Positions 52,093 to 61,238 of a stretch of DNA of 64,000 nucleotides are shown here, in pieces; position 1 is the first letter of the stretch, and each line of letters starts with the position of its first letter. The notes under the pieces were generated by a model, which worked only from the letters and a program-made list of their open reading frames with translations, was not told the origin of the DNA and did not search any database. Both the position numbers and the translations under genes were made by a program. The stretch covers positions 62,001 through 126,000 of the forward strand of contig NZ_JACCBZ010000002.1 of NCBI RefSeq assembly GCF_013408825.1, in the 5' to 3' direction. Origin of the DNA: Mucilaginibacter tundrae (lineage in GTDB: Bacteria; Bacteroidota; Bacteroidia; Sphingobacteriales; Sphingobacteriaceae).

Positions 52093-53565
52093 CTAATATG
52101 CTCTCGCGAAAAGAACTCTTTGGGTTGATGGCTTACCGGTTAGGATACATTTGCCTTCTTCCTGTTTATTATCCAAAGGTATGCAACGGATCGTTGCCTT
52201 AGTTTCATCTTTTATCTTTTGCTCGGTTTCAGGTGTGCCATCCCAATGTGCTGAAAGGAAGCCCGGTTTTTCATCTAACAGGCGTTTAAATTCTTCGTAA
52301 GTATCAACCTCGGTGGTATTTTCCGTACGGAAGGTTGATGCTTTTTGGTAGATGTTGGTTTGGATATCTTCCAACAAAGCTTCAATATGTGCTGCTAAAC
52401 CTTCCTGGTTAACGGTTTCTTTGGTTTTGGTATCACGACGGGCCAGTTCAACTGTTCCGTTTTGCATGTCGCGGCTGCCGATGGCAACACGAACCGGTAC
52501 ACCTTTTAACTCGTATTCAGCGAATTTTGCGCCAGGGCGGTGGGTATCGCGTTTGTCGAATTTTACGGAGATATCTTTTGCTTTTAACTCTTTGGTTAAA
52601 GCTGCTACAAATGCTGAGATATTTTCCAACTCTTCATCATGTTTGTAAATAGGTACAATTACAACCTGTATCGGCGCTAATTTTGGCGGTAATACCAAGC
52701 CTGCATCATCAGAGTGTGCCATGATCAGCGCGCCTATCAAACGGGTTGAAACACCCCATGAGGTTGCCCATACATAATCCAGCTTGTTATCTTTTCCGGT
52801 GAATTTTACATCGAAGGCCTTGGCAAAGTTCTGACCTAAAAAGTGCGAGGTACCAGCCTGTAGGGCTTTACCATCCTGCATTAAGGCTTCGATACAGTAG
52901 GTATCTAAAGCACCAGCAAAACGTTCATTTGCGGTTTTACGACCTTTTACAACAGGAAGTGCCATCCAGTTTTCAGCAAATTCAGCGTATACTTCCAGCA
53001 TTTGTTCTGTTTCGGCAACGGCTTCATCAGATGTGGCATGGGCGGTGTGGCCTTCCTGCCATAAAAATTCGCTGGTACGCAGGAATAAACGGGTACGCAT
53101 TTCCCAGCGCATTACGTTAGCCCATTGGTTTACTAATATTGGCAGGTCGCGGTAAGATTGGATCCAGCCGCGGTAGGTATTCCAAATAATGGTTTCGGAT
53201 GTTGGGCGGATGATCAATTCTTCTTCCAGTTTGGCATCTTCATCAACAATGATGTTACCATTGCCATCATCTTTAAGACGATAGTGGGTTACTACGGCAC
53301 ATTCCTTAGCAAAGCCTTGTACGTGGCTTGCTTCTTTTGAGAAAAATGATTTTGGGATAAGCAGCGGAAAATAGGCGTTACTGTGGCCGGTGTCTTTAAA
53401 CATCTTATCCAAAACAGCCTGCATTTTTTCCCAAATAGAATAGCCGTAAGGCTTAATGATCATGCAGCCACGAACGGGTGAATATTCAGCCATGTCGGCT
53501 TTTATTACCAGGTCATTATACCATTGCGAGTAATCTTCTTCTTTACTTATAACCCCTTTGCTCAT
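52093..53565 (-). CDS. proS: Prolyl-tRNA synthetase (short, archaeal/eukaryote-like type)
   Basis: A 490-residue class II synthetase. The start is [20 protein letters not shown] with [20 protein letters not shown]. Class II motif regions are [40 protein letters not shown] and [16 protein letters not shown]. The anticodon-binding domain follows, and the protein ends in the characteristic FARAY with C-terminal tyrosine. It lacks the editing insertion of the long bacterial form. It charges tRNA-Pro and is an essential housekeeping gene. Confidence 0.95.
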   Translation of the reverse strand: MSKGVISKEEDYSQWYNDLVIKADMAEYSPVRGCMIIKPYGYSIWEKMQAVLDKMFKDTGHSNAYFPLLIPKSFFSKEASHVQGFAKECAVVTHYRLKDDGNGNIIVDEDAKLEEELIIRPTSETIIWNTYRGWIQSYRDLPILVNQWANVMRWEMRTRLFLRTSEFLWQEGHTAHATSDEAVAETEQMLEVYAEFAENWMALPVVKGRKTANERFAGALDTYCIEALMQDGKALQAGTSHFLGQNFAKAFDVKFTGKDNKLDYVWATSWGVSTRLIGALIMAHSDDAGLVLPPKLAPIQVVIVPIYKHDEELENISAFVAALTKELKAKDISVKFDKRDTHRPGAKFAEYELKGVPVRVAIGSRDMQNGTVELARRDTKTKETVNQEGLAAHIEALLEDIQTNIYQKASTFRTENTTEVDTYEEFKRLLDEKPGFLSAHWDGTPETEQKIKDETKATIRCIPLDNKQEEGKCILTGKPSTQRVLFARAY

Positions 53566-53725
53566 TATCTTAAAATAGAATTGTGAAAACGTATGAACGC
53601 CAAATTTAGAAATTTAAACGGATGTTTATGAAAAGCATTTCACATTGACTTGCTTGGTCTTTGCTTAATTTCACAGCAGAAGTAATTTTCGTTTTAATGA
53701 GTAATTCTGTACCGCTCATTGCCGC

Positions 53726-53840
53726 GGGGGCTACTACTTTTGGCTTGATCCAAAAGTAGCAAAAGATCAAGACAGAAAAAACCTTCCACCCGCTAGGCCA
53801 ACTCCCGGCCCGGTTTTCTGTCAGGCGTTTGCGCGCTTTT
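53726..53840. repeat. About 115-bp interspersed repeat with two hairpins
   Basis: First hairpin CTACTTTTGG-cttgat-CCAAAAGTAG (53734-53759). Second pair GACAGAAAA (53771-53779) with TTTTCTGTC (53814-53822). This layout is a familiar repeat of Sphingobacteriaceae genomes. It fills the gap between proS and the rhamnosidase gene. No gene is present. Confidence 0.6.
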
Positions 53841-53853
53841 CTTAGAATTGGCT

Positions 53854-56511
53854 TTATCTTATTTCAAATTCATAACTACCTGAGTTGATCTTATACCGCT
53901 GAGTTTGTAGGATCGAGTTGCCGTGTAAATAAACCTTTTTATCTGCTGGGAAAGTGATGGTTGCGCTGGAATTTGCAGGGATGGTTACGTTGTATTTTAC
54001 AGTTTTCCCTTCACGTTTCCACGATGATACTATTTTGCCGTAGGGGCCTGTATGGGTGGCTTCGAAATGACTTAACCCTTCGACAAAGTTGGGTGTGAGG
54101 ATCACATTTTTGAAGCCGGGCTGGCTTTCGTCAACTTTTATGCCAGCTATGCCTTTGTACATCCACGCCCCTATTTCGCCGAACATGATGTGGTTTAGGG
54201 AGAGGTCTCGTGGGGCATTGATGTTCCAGTTTTCGTACAGGGTGGTTGCGCCATTCACTATCCACCATCCCCATGACGGTGCCGTATCCTGCGATGCTAA
54301 TCTATAAGCGGTTTGGGCTTGTCCGTTATCACTTAAAGCACTTAAAATTGCTTTGGCGCCTAAGATACCTACGTCTAAATGGAAGTTATTAGCGGCTACT
54401 GAATCGGCAAGGTTGGTGGCTACCTTAGTTTTCAGGTTATCGGGTACAATACCCCAGTAAAGAGGTACAGCTTGTGCAGTTTGATTGCCTTTGGCGTAGA
54501 TGCCGGTTTTAGGATTTAGATATTTGGCGTTGATAGCATCCTTGATCTTTTTGGCTAAAGCTGAGTAAGTAAGATAGTCGTCATTCTTTCCTAAAAGTTT
54601 AGCTGTTTTTGCGAGGATGTTTACATCGGTATAGTAGTAGGCTGATGAGGTAAACTCAACTGGTGTGGTTGATTTTACCGGCGCCCAATCCCCGAGTCCC
54701 CAGGTAGTGAGGCCGGTTGGGTACAGGTAATTGATGTGATCCACATAACGTTTAATATTGCTGTAGTTATCGCTCAGTATTTTGGTGTCGCCATAAAATA
54801 AATAAACATTCCAGGGGATGATGGCGATGGTGCTCGTCCAGTCAGGGCCGTTACCCCATTCGTAGCCCCAGCCATCGGTTGGGATTATGGAAGGTAACAC
54901 ACCGTTGGGTTGCTGCTCGTCGCGGTGATCGGCGAGCCATTTTTCGTAGATGGTGATGCCGTCAAAATTATACAGCCCGGTTTCGCTGGCAATTTGGGCA
55001 TCGCCTGTCCATCCGTTTTTTTCGCGTTGCGGGCAATCGGTTGGGTATCCTTGCAGGTTTGACAGGTAGGAAGCGTTTGTAGCTGCCCAAATTTTATTGA
55101 TCAGGTCGCTTGAGGAATTGATGCTGCCAACAGGCGTAACATCGCTATGCATAAAATAGCCGACCAGGCTTTCTTTGGTCAACTTGATAGCTTTATTGCT
55201 TTTAACCTCGACATATTGGAAACCTTTGTAGTTGAAATGCGGCATAAAAGTTTCTTCGCCCTTGCCGTTTAGTTTGTAAATGTCGGTCGCGTAAGGATCA
55301 TAAGTCTTGCTTGCCGAATCAAGGAAGTAATCGACGTTGGATTGATCGGGATAGCCGTTCTTGTATAATCTTTCGCCGTGGATAAGTCGTGCTACCGTAT
55401 TTGAATCGCCGTTAAGGGTAATTTGGCTTACGCCTGAAATGTTTCTGCCTAAATCAAATACATAGGTTGAATCATTGATCTTATTCATGCTTTTTGCGGC
55501 AATCTTTTCGACATTGCGGATAGGCTGCATGGCTTGGGATACAATGTTTGCTGATGGCGCCTGGCGGTTGGTTACGCCGCCCCATTTGCTGTCATCATAA
55601 TCAGGCATATCCCAACCTGCTTTTTCTAAACGGGCATCATAATGTTCGCCGGTGTATATGCTATTGAAGATGATCGGGCCTGTTGACGTTTTCCAACTTT
55701 TATCAGAGGTAATGGTTTCTACAGAACCATCGGTATAAGTAACCCGAATATCCATGCAGAAAGTTGGCCTTGCACGCCATGGGGCACGTTCGTAATCCCA
55801 CACACCTATGGATTGGAAGTTATACCAGCCGTTACCTAAAATTACACCGATGGCATTTTTACCGTTTTGCAGTTGATTGGTAACATCGTAAGAAACATAC
55901 AATGTGCGTCGGTCGAAACGGGTAAACATGGGATCGAGCCGGTGGTTGCCTATTTTTTGGCCGTTGATATACAATTCGTATAAACCTGCTGCCGCAATAT
56001 ATGCACGTGCTGATTTAATTTGCTTAATTGCTTTAAATGTTTTTCGGAAATACGCGGCAGGTTTTGTGTGGACGTTATTATCGTCGCTTATCCAGGTACC
56101 TTTCCAGTTTTGCGTACCCATCATGCCAGTTTCAAAAGTGGCTATTGGTGAACCAATCGATTTTCCATTTTTATCCCATAATTGTACGAACCAGTAATAT
56201 TTGGTGAAAGGTTGCAGCGCCTTTCCCTGATAAATAATTAAATTGATCGATGAGCTAATCTTAGCAGTTTGCCAGTAATTACCTATTCCATTTTTTAGTT
56301 GAAGAGAATCAGTGCTTACTGCCAACTGATAGGCGGTTTGATCGGCGCCTTGGCGGGCATCAACAAGATGCCAGGTAAAACGTGGATGCGGCGCATCGAT
56401 ACCGATGGGATTAACGAGGTATTCACATTTCAGGCCGACTGCTGTTTGAGCAAAGAGCCTGATCGGCAATAATAGTACATAAAGCAGGAGCAGTTTAAAG
56501 GAGAATCGCAT
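53854..56511 (-). CDS. Alpha-L-rhamnosidase (GH78), exported
   Basis: About 885 residues from the ATG at 56511; an ATG at 56550 would add 13 poorly matching residues. The signal peptide is MRFSFKLLLLYVLLLPIRLF. N-terminal beta domains carry NPIGIDAPHPRFTWHL and VLGNGWYNFQSIGVWDYERA. The GH78 (alpha/alpha)6 barrel includes DCPQREKNGWTGDAQIASET and GYEWGNGPDWTSTIAIIPWN, with acidic catalytic residues in this region. A C-terminal beta domain follows. It removes L-rhamnose from plant or microbial glycosides in the periplasm. No sugar transporter or regulator is adjacent. Confidence 0.92.
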   Translation of the reverse strand: MRFSFKLLLLYVLLLPIRLFAQTAVGLKCEYLVNPIGIDAPHPRFTWHLVDARQGADQTAYQLAVSTDSLQLKNGIGNYWQTAKISSSINLIIYQGKALQPFTKYYWFVQLWDKNGKSIGSPIATFETGMMGTQNWKGTWISDDNNVHTKPAAYFRKTFKAIKQIKSARAYIAAAGLYELYINGQKIGNHRLDPMFTRFDRRTLYVSYDVTNQLQNGKNAIGVILGNGWYNFQSIGVWDYERAPWRARPTFCMDIRVTYTDGSVETITSDKSWKTSTGPIIFNSIYTGEHYDARLEKAGWDMPDYDDSKWGGVTNRQAPSANIVSQAMQPIRNVEKIAAKSMNKINDSTYVFDLGRNISGVSQITLNGDSNTVARLIHGERLYKNGYPDQSNVDYFLDSASKTYDPYATDIYKLNGKGEETFMPHFNYKGFQYVEVKSNKAIKLTKESLVGYFMHSDVTPVGSINSSSDLINKIWAATNASYLSNLQGYPTDCPQREKNGWTGDAQIASETGLYNFDGITIYEKWLADHRDEQQPNGVLPSIIPTDGWGYEWGNGPDWTSTIAIIPWNVYLFYGDTKILSDNYSNIKRYVDHINYLYPTGLTTWGLGDWAPVKSTTPVEFTSSAYYYTDVNILAKTAKLLGKNDDYLTYSALAKKIKDAINAKYLNPKTGIYAKGNQTAQAVPLYWGIVPDNLKTKVATNLADSVAANNFHLDVGILGAKAILSALSDNGQAQTAYRLASQDTAPSWGWWIVNGATTLYENWNINAPRDLSLNHIMFGEIGAWMYKGIAGIKVDESQPGFKNVILTPNFVEGLSHFEATHTGPYGKIVSSWKREGKTVKYNVTIPANSSATITFPADKKVYLHGNSILQTQRYKINSGSYEFEIR

Positions 56512-56570
56512 GGCAGATAAATAGGTAATTGCCCGGTTAAAGGGTGACATCCAAATATCGTAAATTAAAA

Positions 56571-56604
56571 TAAAAAAAGTGCTGGCAGGGTTTTGTCAGC
56601 ACTT
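56571..56604 (-). terminator. Intrinsic terminator of the ABC exporter genes
   Basis: Reading the minus strand, AGTGCTG ... CAGCACT forms a 7-bp stem (12-nt loop) followed by TTTTTTTATTTTAAT. It is 103 bp beyond the permease stop. Confidence 0.75.
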
Positions 56605-56613
56605 CTATTAAAT

Positions 56614-56630
56614 CCTCTCCAAAGGAGAGG
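56614..56630. repeat. Short palindrome CCTCTCC-aaa-GGAGAGG
   Basis: A second copy of the short palindrome found at 52036-52054, here between the rhamnosidase gene and the ABC permease. Confidence 0.55.
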
Positions 56631-56706
56631 ACTTGGAAAAACTTGATGAAGGTTTACTCCCAGGGCTTAGTTTACTTGGCTGCGCGACAAAGAGGCACTG
56701 GGGAAT

Positions 56707-57459
56707 TTATTTAGTATTCCATTTGAAGTTTTTGATGCCTATGGTGGCGAAAACTAGCGTATAACCTAAAGTTGCCAGTAGCGCGTAGGTGGAATCCATT
56801 GTCCATGAGCTGGGAACCATGCCTGCGGCGAGTATCGTTTTTACTGTACCATATGGCGACCATTGAGTTATCTCCTGAATTTGTTTACCCAACATACCCA
56901 TGCCGCCAAATATGCCGACTATGACGAAACTAAAGTAAACTAACCGAGAGGTTGAGTTAACTGTTTCCGGGTTTTTAATAAGGCCGACGATGATTTGCCC
57001 TAATGCAAGATATACCGCGCCACCTACTATTGCTGTAAGGTAGGTTAACGCATAGCCTGCCGGGGTTAAGGTTATTTTATCATAATCATAGCCTACAATA
57101 AAAATGGCAGTGGTTACCAGTGCGATCATGCTCAACTGTACAACTATGCGGCTTATCATGATCGTCCAATTTGGGCCAGGGGCAACACGCAGGCGTTGGA
57201 AGATGCCTTTGTCCCTATCGCGGGCTATGGAGTTGGTGTAACCCATCAGCCCTATGGCTATTAGTCCATAAGTTAAACTGTTTGATAAAGCGAATGCTGC
57301 ACCCATTTTTGCTACCAGGTCTTTCCATGATACTAATATCACTATTGGCACAAGAAAAACCATGACTACTGCCCGGCGGTTGCGCCATAATGTCGTAAAA
57401 TCAGCCCTTAGCAAGGCTGTAAGTACAGTGGATGTTTTGGGTATGATCGTTTCTTCCAT
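56707..57459 (-). CDS. ABC-2 type transporter permease
   Basis: A 250-residue membrane protein with six hydrophobic segments, of the ABC-2 export type: TLWRNRRAVVMVFLVPIVIL at the N-terminus and NSIARDRDKGIFQRLRVAPG between the second and third segments, the usual 'R-E/D-K-x-x-G-x-x-x-x-L' coupling region. It pairs with the ATPase gene 12 bp upstream. The transporter probably exports a drug, lipid or small peptide. The substrate is unknown. Confidence 0.87.
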   Translation of the reverse strand: MEETIIPKTSTVLTALLRADFTTLWRNRRAVVMVFLVPIVILVSWKDLVAKMGAAFALSNSLTYGLIAIGLMGYTNSIARDRDKGIFQRLRVAPGPNWTIMISRIVVQLSMIALVTTAIFIVGYDYDKITLTPAGYALTYLTAIVGGAVYLALGQIIVGLIKNPETVNSTSRLVYFSFVIVGIFGGMGMLGKQIQEITQWSPYGTVKTILAAGMVPSSWTMDSTYALLATLGYTLVFATIGIKNFKWNTK

Positions 57460-57471
57460 GTTGTTTAATTT

Positions 57472-58254
57472 TTAAGCGCGAACTGTTTTACCTGTTAATG
57501 CGATGAACACATCCTCGAGCGTTACCCTGCCTTTGCGGGATACTGCGATAACTTCGGGATCATTTCGGTGTTTTTCTATGAGTGCCTGCGGGGTATCGAT
57601 TGTAATCACTTTGCCGTGGTCGATTATGCCGATACGGTCGCATACGGATTCGGCTTCTTCCATGGAGTGGGTAGTTAAGACTACGGCATGTCCGCGTTCG
57701 CGGATGGCTTCAATGCGTTCCCAAAGCTGTCGGCGGGATTGCGGGTCGAGGCCTGTTGTTGGCTCATCCAGCAAAACCAATCTTGGATTATGGATGGTTG
57801 AAATTACCAGCGAAACCCGTTGCTGTTGTCCGCCTGAAAGCTGACCAAAACGTTTGCCTGCGGCATCTTCCAAACTGATGTCTTTCAGGATAGCGCTTAG
57901 TTTTTCATTAGTAAGCTTAATACCATATATCCCCGCAAAAAGTTGTAATATCTCACTAACTTTTAATTCCGCCTGAAAGCTGGTTGATTGCAATTGCACC
58001 CCCATTGCTGCACGGGCGTATAAAGGTTTTTCTTTGGCATCATGGCCATCAACAATAACGGTACCCGACTGGTATTTTATCAAACCCTCTATTGCGCTAA
58101 GAGTACTGGTTTTGCCTGCGCCATTCGGACCAAGCAAGCCGAATATTTCGCCTTTGCGAACATCGAAGGAAACCTCCTTAACTGCTTTAAATGTGCCGTA
58201 TTGCACACACAGGTCGCTTACTTTTAAAATACTTTCCGGTTGATTATTATCCAT
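57472..58254 (-). CDS. ABC transporter ATP-binding protein
   Basis: A 260-residue ATPase of the ABC-2/DrrA-like export type. Walker A GLLGPNGAGKTSTLSAIEGL, Q-loop MGVQLQSTSF, signature FGQLSGGQQQRVSLVISTIH, Walker B LVLLDEPTTGLDPQSRRQLW and the H-loop LTTHSMEEAESVCDRIG are all intact. It is the first gene of the two-gene exporter unit. Confidence 0.92.
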   Translation of the reverse strand: MDNNQPESILKVSDLCVQYGTFKAVKEVSFDVRKGEIFGLLGPNGAGKTSTLSAIEGLIKYQSGTVIVDGHDAKEKPLYARAAMGVQLQSTSFQAELKVSEILQLFAGIYGIKLTNEKLSAILKDISLEDAAGKRFGQLSGGQQQRVSLVISTIHNPRLVLLDEPTTGLDPQSRRQLWERIEAIRERGHAVVLTTHSMEEAESVCDRIGIIDHGKVITIDTPQALIEKHRNDPEVIAVSRKGRVTLEDVFIALTGKTVRA

Positions 58255-58391
58255 TTAGAATGCTTTTGTTTTTAGATACCGCGATAACCATAATATTACA
58301 GTTCAATAATAATTAAAATTTAAATGATTTAACGAGCTTATAAATCTTCATTATTTGTCTATTTTGGCAGCCACAAATTTTCAGATACAGC

Positions 58392-59123
58392 ATGACGTAT
58401 TGTTTAGGCATAAAGGTTAAAGAAGGCTTGTTGGCATTGGCTGATACCCGTATTACTTCCGGAACGGATACCACCGTAAAAAAGAAAATATCCATAGAAC
58501 AAAAAGACGGATTTTCCCTTTTTATTATGACCAGCGGGTTAAGATCAACAAGGGATAAGGCGATAGTTTACTTTAACGAGTTACTTGAAACGACAGAATA
58601 TAATAAGCTTTACAAAGCGGTAAATGCCTTTGGGGAGCAGGTGAAGCGTGTAGCAAACGAAGACAAAGCATCACTGGAAAAAGCGGGTTTCAACTTCGAT
58701 TTGAACACTATAATTGGCGGCCAACTGAAGGATGATGACGAGCATAAGCTTTTCCTGTTATACCCGGAAGGTAACTGGGTGGAACTGGGACAAGGTGCAC
58801 CATATGTGATCATCGGAAATTCGGGACATGGCAAGGCTATATTGAACCGTACGCTGAATGAGAATTCGAGTTTAAAACTTGCTTTGAAGACCGGGTTTTT
58901 ATCCTTTGATTCGACAAGGGTGAGTTCGAATAATGTTGATTTCCCGATTGATATTGTGCTGTACAAGAAGGACAGTTTTCATATTGTGGAGCAGCGCTAT
59001 GAAAAAAAAGATTTGGAAAATATATCGATACAATGGGCGGAAGAATTGAAGGCCGCGCTGGAACATATATCCGAAGACTGGATGGATGTTGCATTTAATA
59101 AATTAGATAAGGAAACTACTTAA
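58392..59123 (+). CDS. Anbu-type proteasome-like peptidase
   Basis: A 243-residue Ntn-hydrolase. The N-terminus after Met is TYCLGIKVKEGLLALADTRI: the threonine at position 2 becomes the N-terminal nucleophile after methionine removal. The aspartate in ADTR falls at 17 counted from that threonine, and a lysine cluster (KKK) near position 30 is where the third active-site residue is expected. The sequence is typical of Anbu, the ancestral bacterial beta-subunit. In other genomes Anbu is encoded with a transglutaminase-like protein, an alpha-E protein and an ATP-grasp protein. Here only the transglutaminase follows (13-bp gap). Substrates are unknown. Confidence 0.87.
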   Translation: MTYCLGIKVKEGLLALADTRITSGTDTTVKKKISIEQKDGFSLFIMTSGLRSTRDKAIVYFNELLETTEYNKLYKAVNAFGEQVKRVANEDKASLEKAGFNFDLNTIIGGQLKDDDEHKLFLLYPEGNWVELGQGAPYVIIGNSGHGKAILNRTLNENSSLKLALKTGFLSFDSTRVSSNNVDFPIDIVLYKKDSFHIVEQRYEKKDLENISIQWAEELKAALEHISEDWMDVAFNKLDKETT

Positions 59124-59136
59124 AAGAAAACAGAAG

Positions 59137-59985
59137 ATGAAATTTGATGTGTTCACCGAAATGCAATACACCGCCAACTCGCCGGGCACATTAATTTTGA
59201 ATATCCATGCTTTACGCACACCGAACCAAACGGTGTTGAAGGAAGAATTTAGCATTGAACCTTACATCAAGGTTGAAGAACTGGTTTTAGGTAATAGTGA
59301 GAACCGCCTGGTACGATTTGAAATATTAGAGCCGGGCAATGTTAAATTAAGTTATAACGCTACCGTTGATAACTGTTATTCCATTAATGACCATTCGCAA
59401 AAGGAAGAGGTAATGATAGCGCACATGGATAGTACAATACTACCTTATTTGTACCCAAGCCGTTATTGCCAGTCAGATAAACTATATCGTTTAGCCAATA
59501 ACTTGTTTGGGCATATTGGCCATCAGTTTGACCAAGTGATAGCGCTTACCACCTGGATCAACAAAAATGTACAGTATATGAGCGGTTTTTCAAACGCGCA
59601 AACTTCGGCTTATGATACCGTTACCCAGCAAGCCGGTGTATGTCGTGATTTCGCGCATTTGGGTATAGCGCTTTGCAGGGCACTCACTATACCGGCCCGT
59701 TACTTTACAGGTTATGCCTATCATTTAAAACCCGCTGATTTTCACGCTTGTTTTGAAGCTTATTTGGGTGGCGAATGGGTTTTGTTTGATGCGACCCACC
59801 TTGTTCCGCTTAATGGGTTGGTTAAAATCGCTATCGGGCGTGACGCCGCGGATACGGCTATCGCCAATATTTTCGGTGATATTATTTTTACAACCATGCA
59901 GGTGACTTGTGAGTTAACTGAGGGGGAGAATTTTGACCCTTTCTTTTATGAGGATTCAGCTTACAAGGGATTGTCTTATTTATAA
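59137..59985 (+). CDS. Transglutaminase-like cysteine peptidase (Anbu partner)
   Basis: A 282-residue protein. The C-terminal half has the transglutaminase core triad: Cys in TQQAGVCRDFAHLGIALCRA, His in FHACFEAYLGGEWVLFDATH and Asp in the same stretch (FDATH). The N-terminal half is beta-rich, as in the 'transglutaminase family N-terminal' domain (TANSPGTLILNIHALRTPNQ). It starts 13 bp after the Anbu stop, so the two are co-transcribed. It is expected to be a peptidase or amide-forming enzyme acting with Anbu. Confidence 0.87.
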   Translation: MKFDVFTEMQYTANSPGTLILNIHALRTPNQTVLKEEFSIEPYIKVEELVLGNSENRLVRFEILEPGNVKLSYNATVDNCYSINDHSQKEEVMIAHMDSTILPYLYPSRYCQSDKLYRLANNLFGHIGHQFDQVIALTTWINKNVQYMSGFSNAQTSAYDTVTQQAGVCRDFAHLGIALCRALTIPARYFTGYAYHLKPADFHACFEAYLGGEWVLFDATHLVPLNGLVKIAIGRDAADTAIANIFGDIIFTTMQVTCELTEGENFDPFFYEDSAYKGLSYL

Positions 59986-60118
59986 ATATTTTTTTCCTTT
60001 TTGCTCACCCGGCTATGCCTCGCGGCAAAAAGGGGTTATTGAAAACCATTCTGAGCGTTTTCGCTTGATTGTAAATCCTTCGATATAAAACTTAAGTTTA
60101 TATATTTGGTTGATAGCA

Positions 60119-60622
60119 ATGTATATGAAACCAAAATCTTTAAACAGAAATTTTCAGCCCCTGCCGTTTATTATCAGTTTGGCTATTACGCTTGCTATTG
60201 GGTTTGTTGCTTCTATATTTACCCGCCCGGAGATTGACGGTTGGTACGCTACATTGAAAAAGCCATCCTTTAACCCACCAAATCTGGCGTTTCCGTTGGC
60301 GTGGACCGTTCTTTATATCTTAATAGCAATAGCAGCTTATTTGGTTTGGAAACAACGAAACAGGTCGGTAACTTATCGCACAACTGCAAGCATATACGTT
60401 ATTCAATTACTGTTGAATTTTTCCTGGTCGATTGTGTTTTTTGGGATGCACCAGATATTTGGGGCATTAGTTATTATTGGATTGCTTTGGATCAGCATTA
60501 CTTTTAACATCCGTTGGTTTGGCAAATTCAGTAAAACCGCTGCCTGGCTATTATTGCCCTATATACTTTGGGTAAGTTTTGCCGGGCTTTTGAATCTTAA
60601 TATTTATTTACTTAACCGCTAA
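60119..60622 (+). CDS. TspO/MBR family membrane protein
   Basis: About 167 residues from the ATG at 60119 (alternative ATG at 60125, TTG at 60110). Five hydrophobic helices are visible, with the TspO signature WYATLKKPSFNPPNLAFPLA followed by WTVLYILIAIAAYLVW. TspO proteins bind tetrapyrroles and sterol-like ligands in membranes and are linked to stress responses. It is a single gene, facing the next one on the same strand. Confidence 0.9.
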   Translation: MYMKPKSLNRNFQPLPFIISLAITLAIGFVASIFTRPEIDGWYATLKKPSFNPPNLAFPLAWTVLYILIAIAAYLVWKQRNRSVTYRTTASIYVIQLLLNFSWSIVFFGMHQIFGALVIIGLLWISITFNIRWFGKFSKTAAWLLLPYILWVSFAGLLNLNIYLLNR

Positions 60623-60666
60623 CAAAAACGGCACTTTTATTAAGCATATCACAACCAAAATATACA

Positions 60667-61212
60667 ATGAAGAAACTGATTTTACTTTTTTGCCTGATTA
60701 TAACTGCAAGCAGCTTTACGTTTGCCGATACCCTTACCGTTAGCATTAAACACTTTAAAATAACGGAAAACCCATACGAGCAAAACCAGGTATCATTGGT
60801 TGCGACTGATTCGCTTAACAATACACAGGATAATGTTAACGGGGATTTTGTGTTTACTATAAACGGCTTTGAGGATACCTTGAAATTTACCAGCGGTGTA
60901 GCATTTTACAAACACAAAATTGATCGTTCAACTTTTTTGTATGCCCGCCATGTGGATGACAATGGTGGCGCTACCCTATCATCGCTTTACTACGTTTACA
61001 AAAGCGAAAGCAAATTAGTGCCCATACATATTAGCTGGATGTGGTTGCTGATAATACCTATAGTGCTTGTTTTACTGGCTTATATGTTTAAAAGGTTTAT
61101 TATTATAGCAGCGGTTATTTTTATACTCTTCGCGTATTTCAACTATCATAATAACCTGAGTATCCCAATATTCTTTCAGAGTATTTTTGATGGGTTGAAA
61201 CACATTTTCTAA
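60667..61212 (+). CDS. Hypothetical membrane-anchored protein
   Basis: A 181-residue protein of unrecognised family. The signal peptide ends at FTFADTLTV. An extracytoplasmic beta-rich segment follows (about 25-120, GFEDTLKFTSGVAFYKHKID), then two close hydrophobic helices near the C-terminus (ISWMWLLIIPIVLVLLAYMF, FIIIAAVIFILFAYFNY). The gene is 44 bp after the TspO gene and converges with tamL. The role is unknown. Confidence 0.6.
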   Translation: MKKLILLFCLIITASSFTFADTLTVSIKHFKITENPYEQNQVSLVATDSLNNTQDNVNGDFVFTINGFEDTLKFTSGVAFYKHKIDRSTFLYARHVDDNGGATLSSLYYVYKSESKLVPIHISWMWLLIIPIVLVLLAYMFKRFIIIAAVIFILFAYFNYHNNLSIPIFFQSIFDGLKHIF

Positions 61213-61238
61213 AACTTCTGAAGACAATTAATTCCTAA

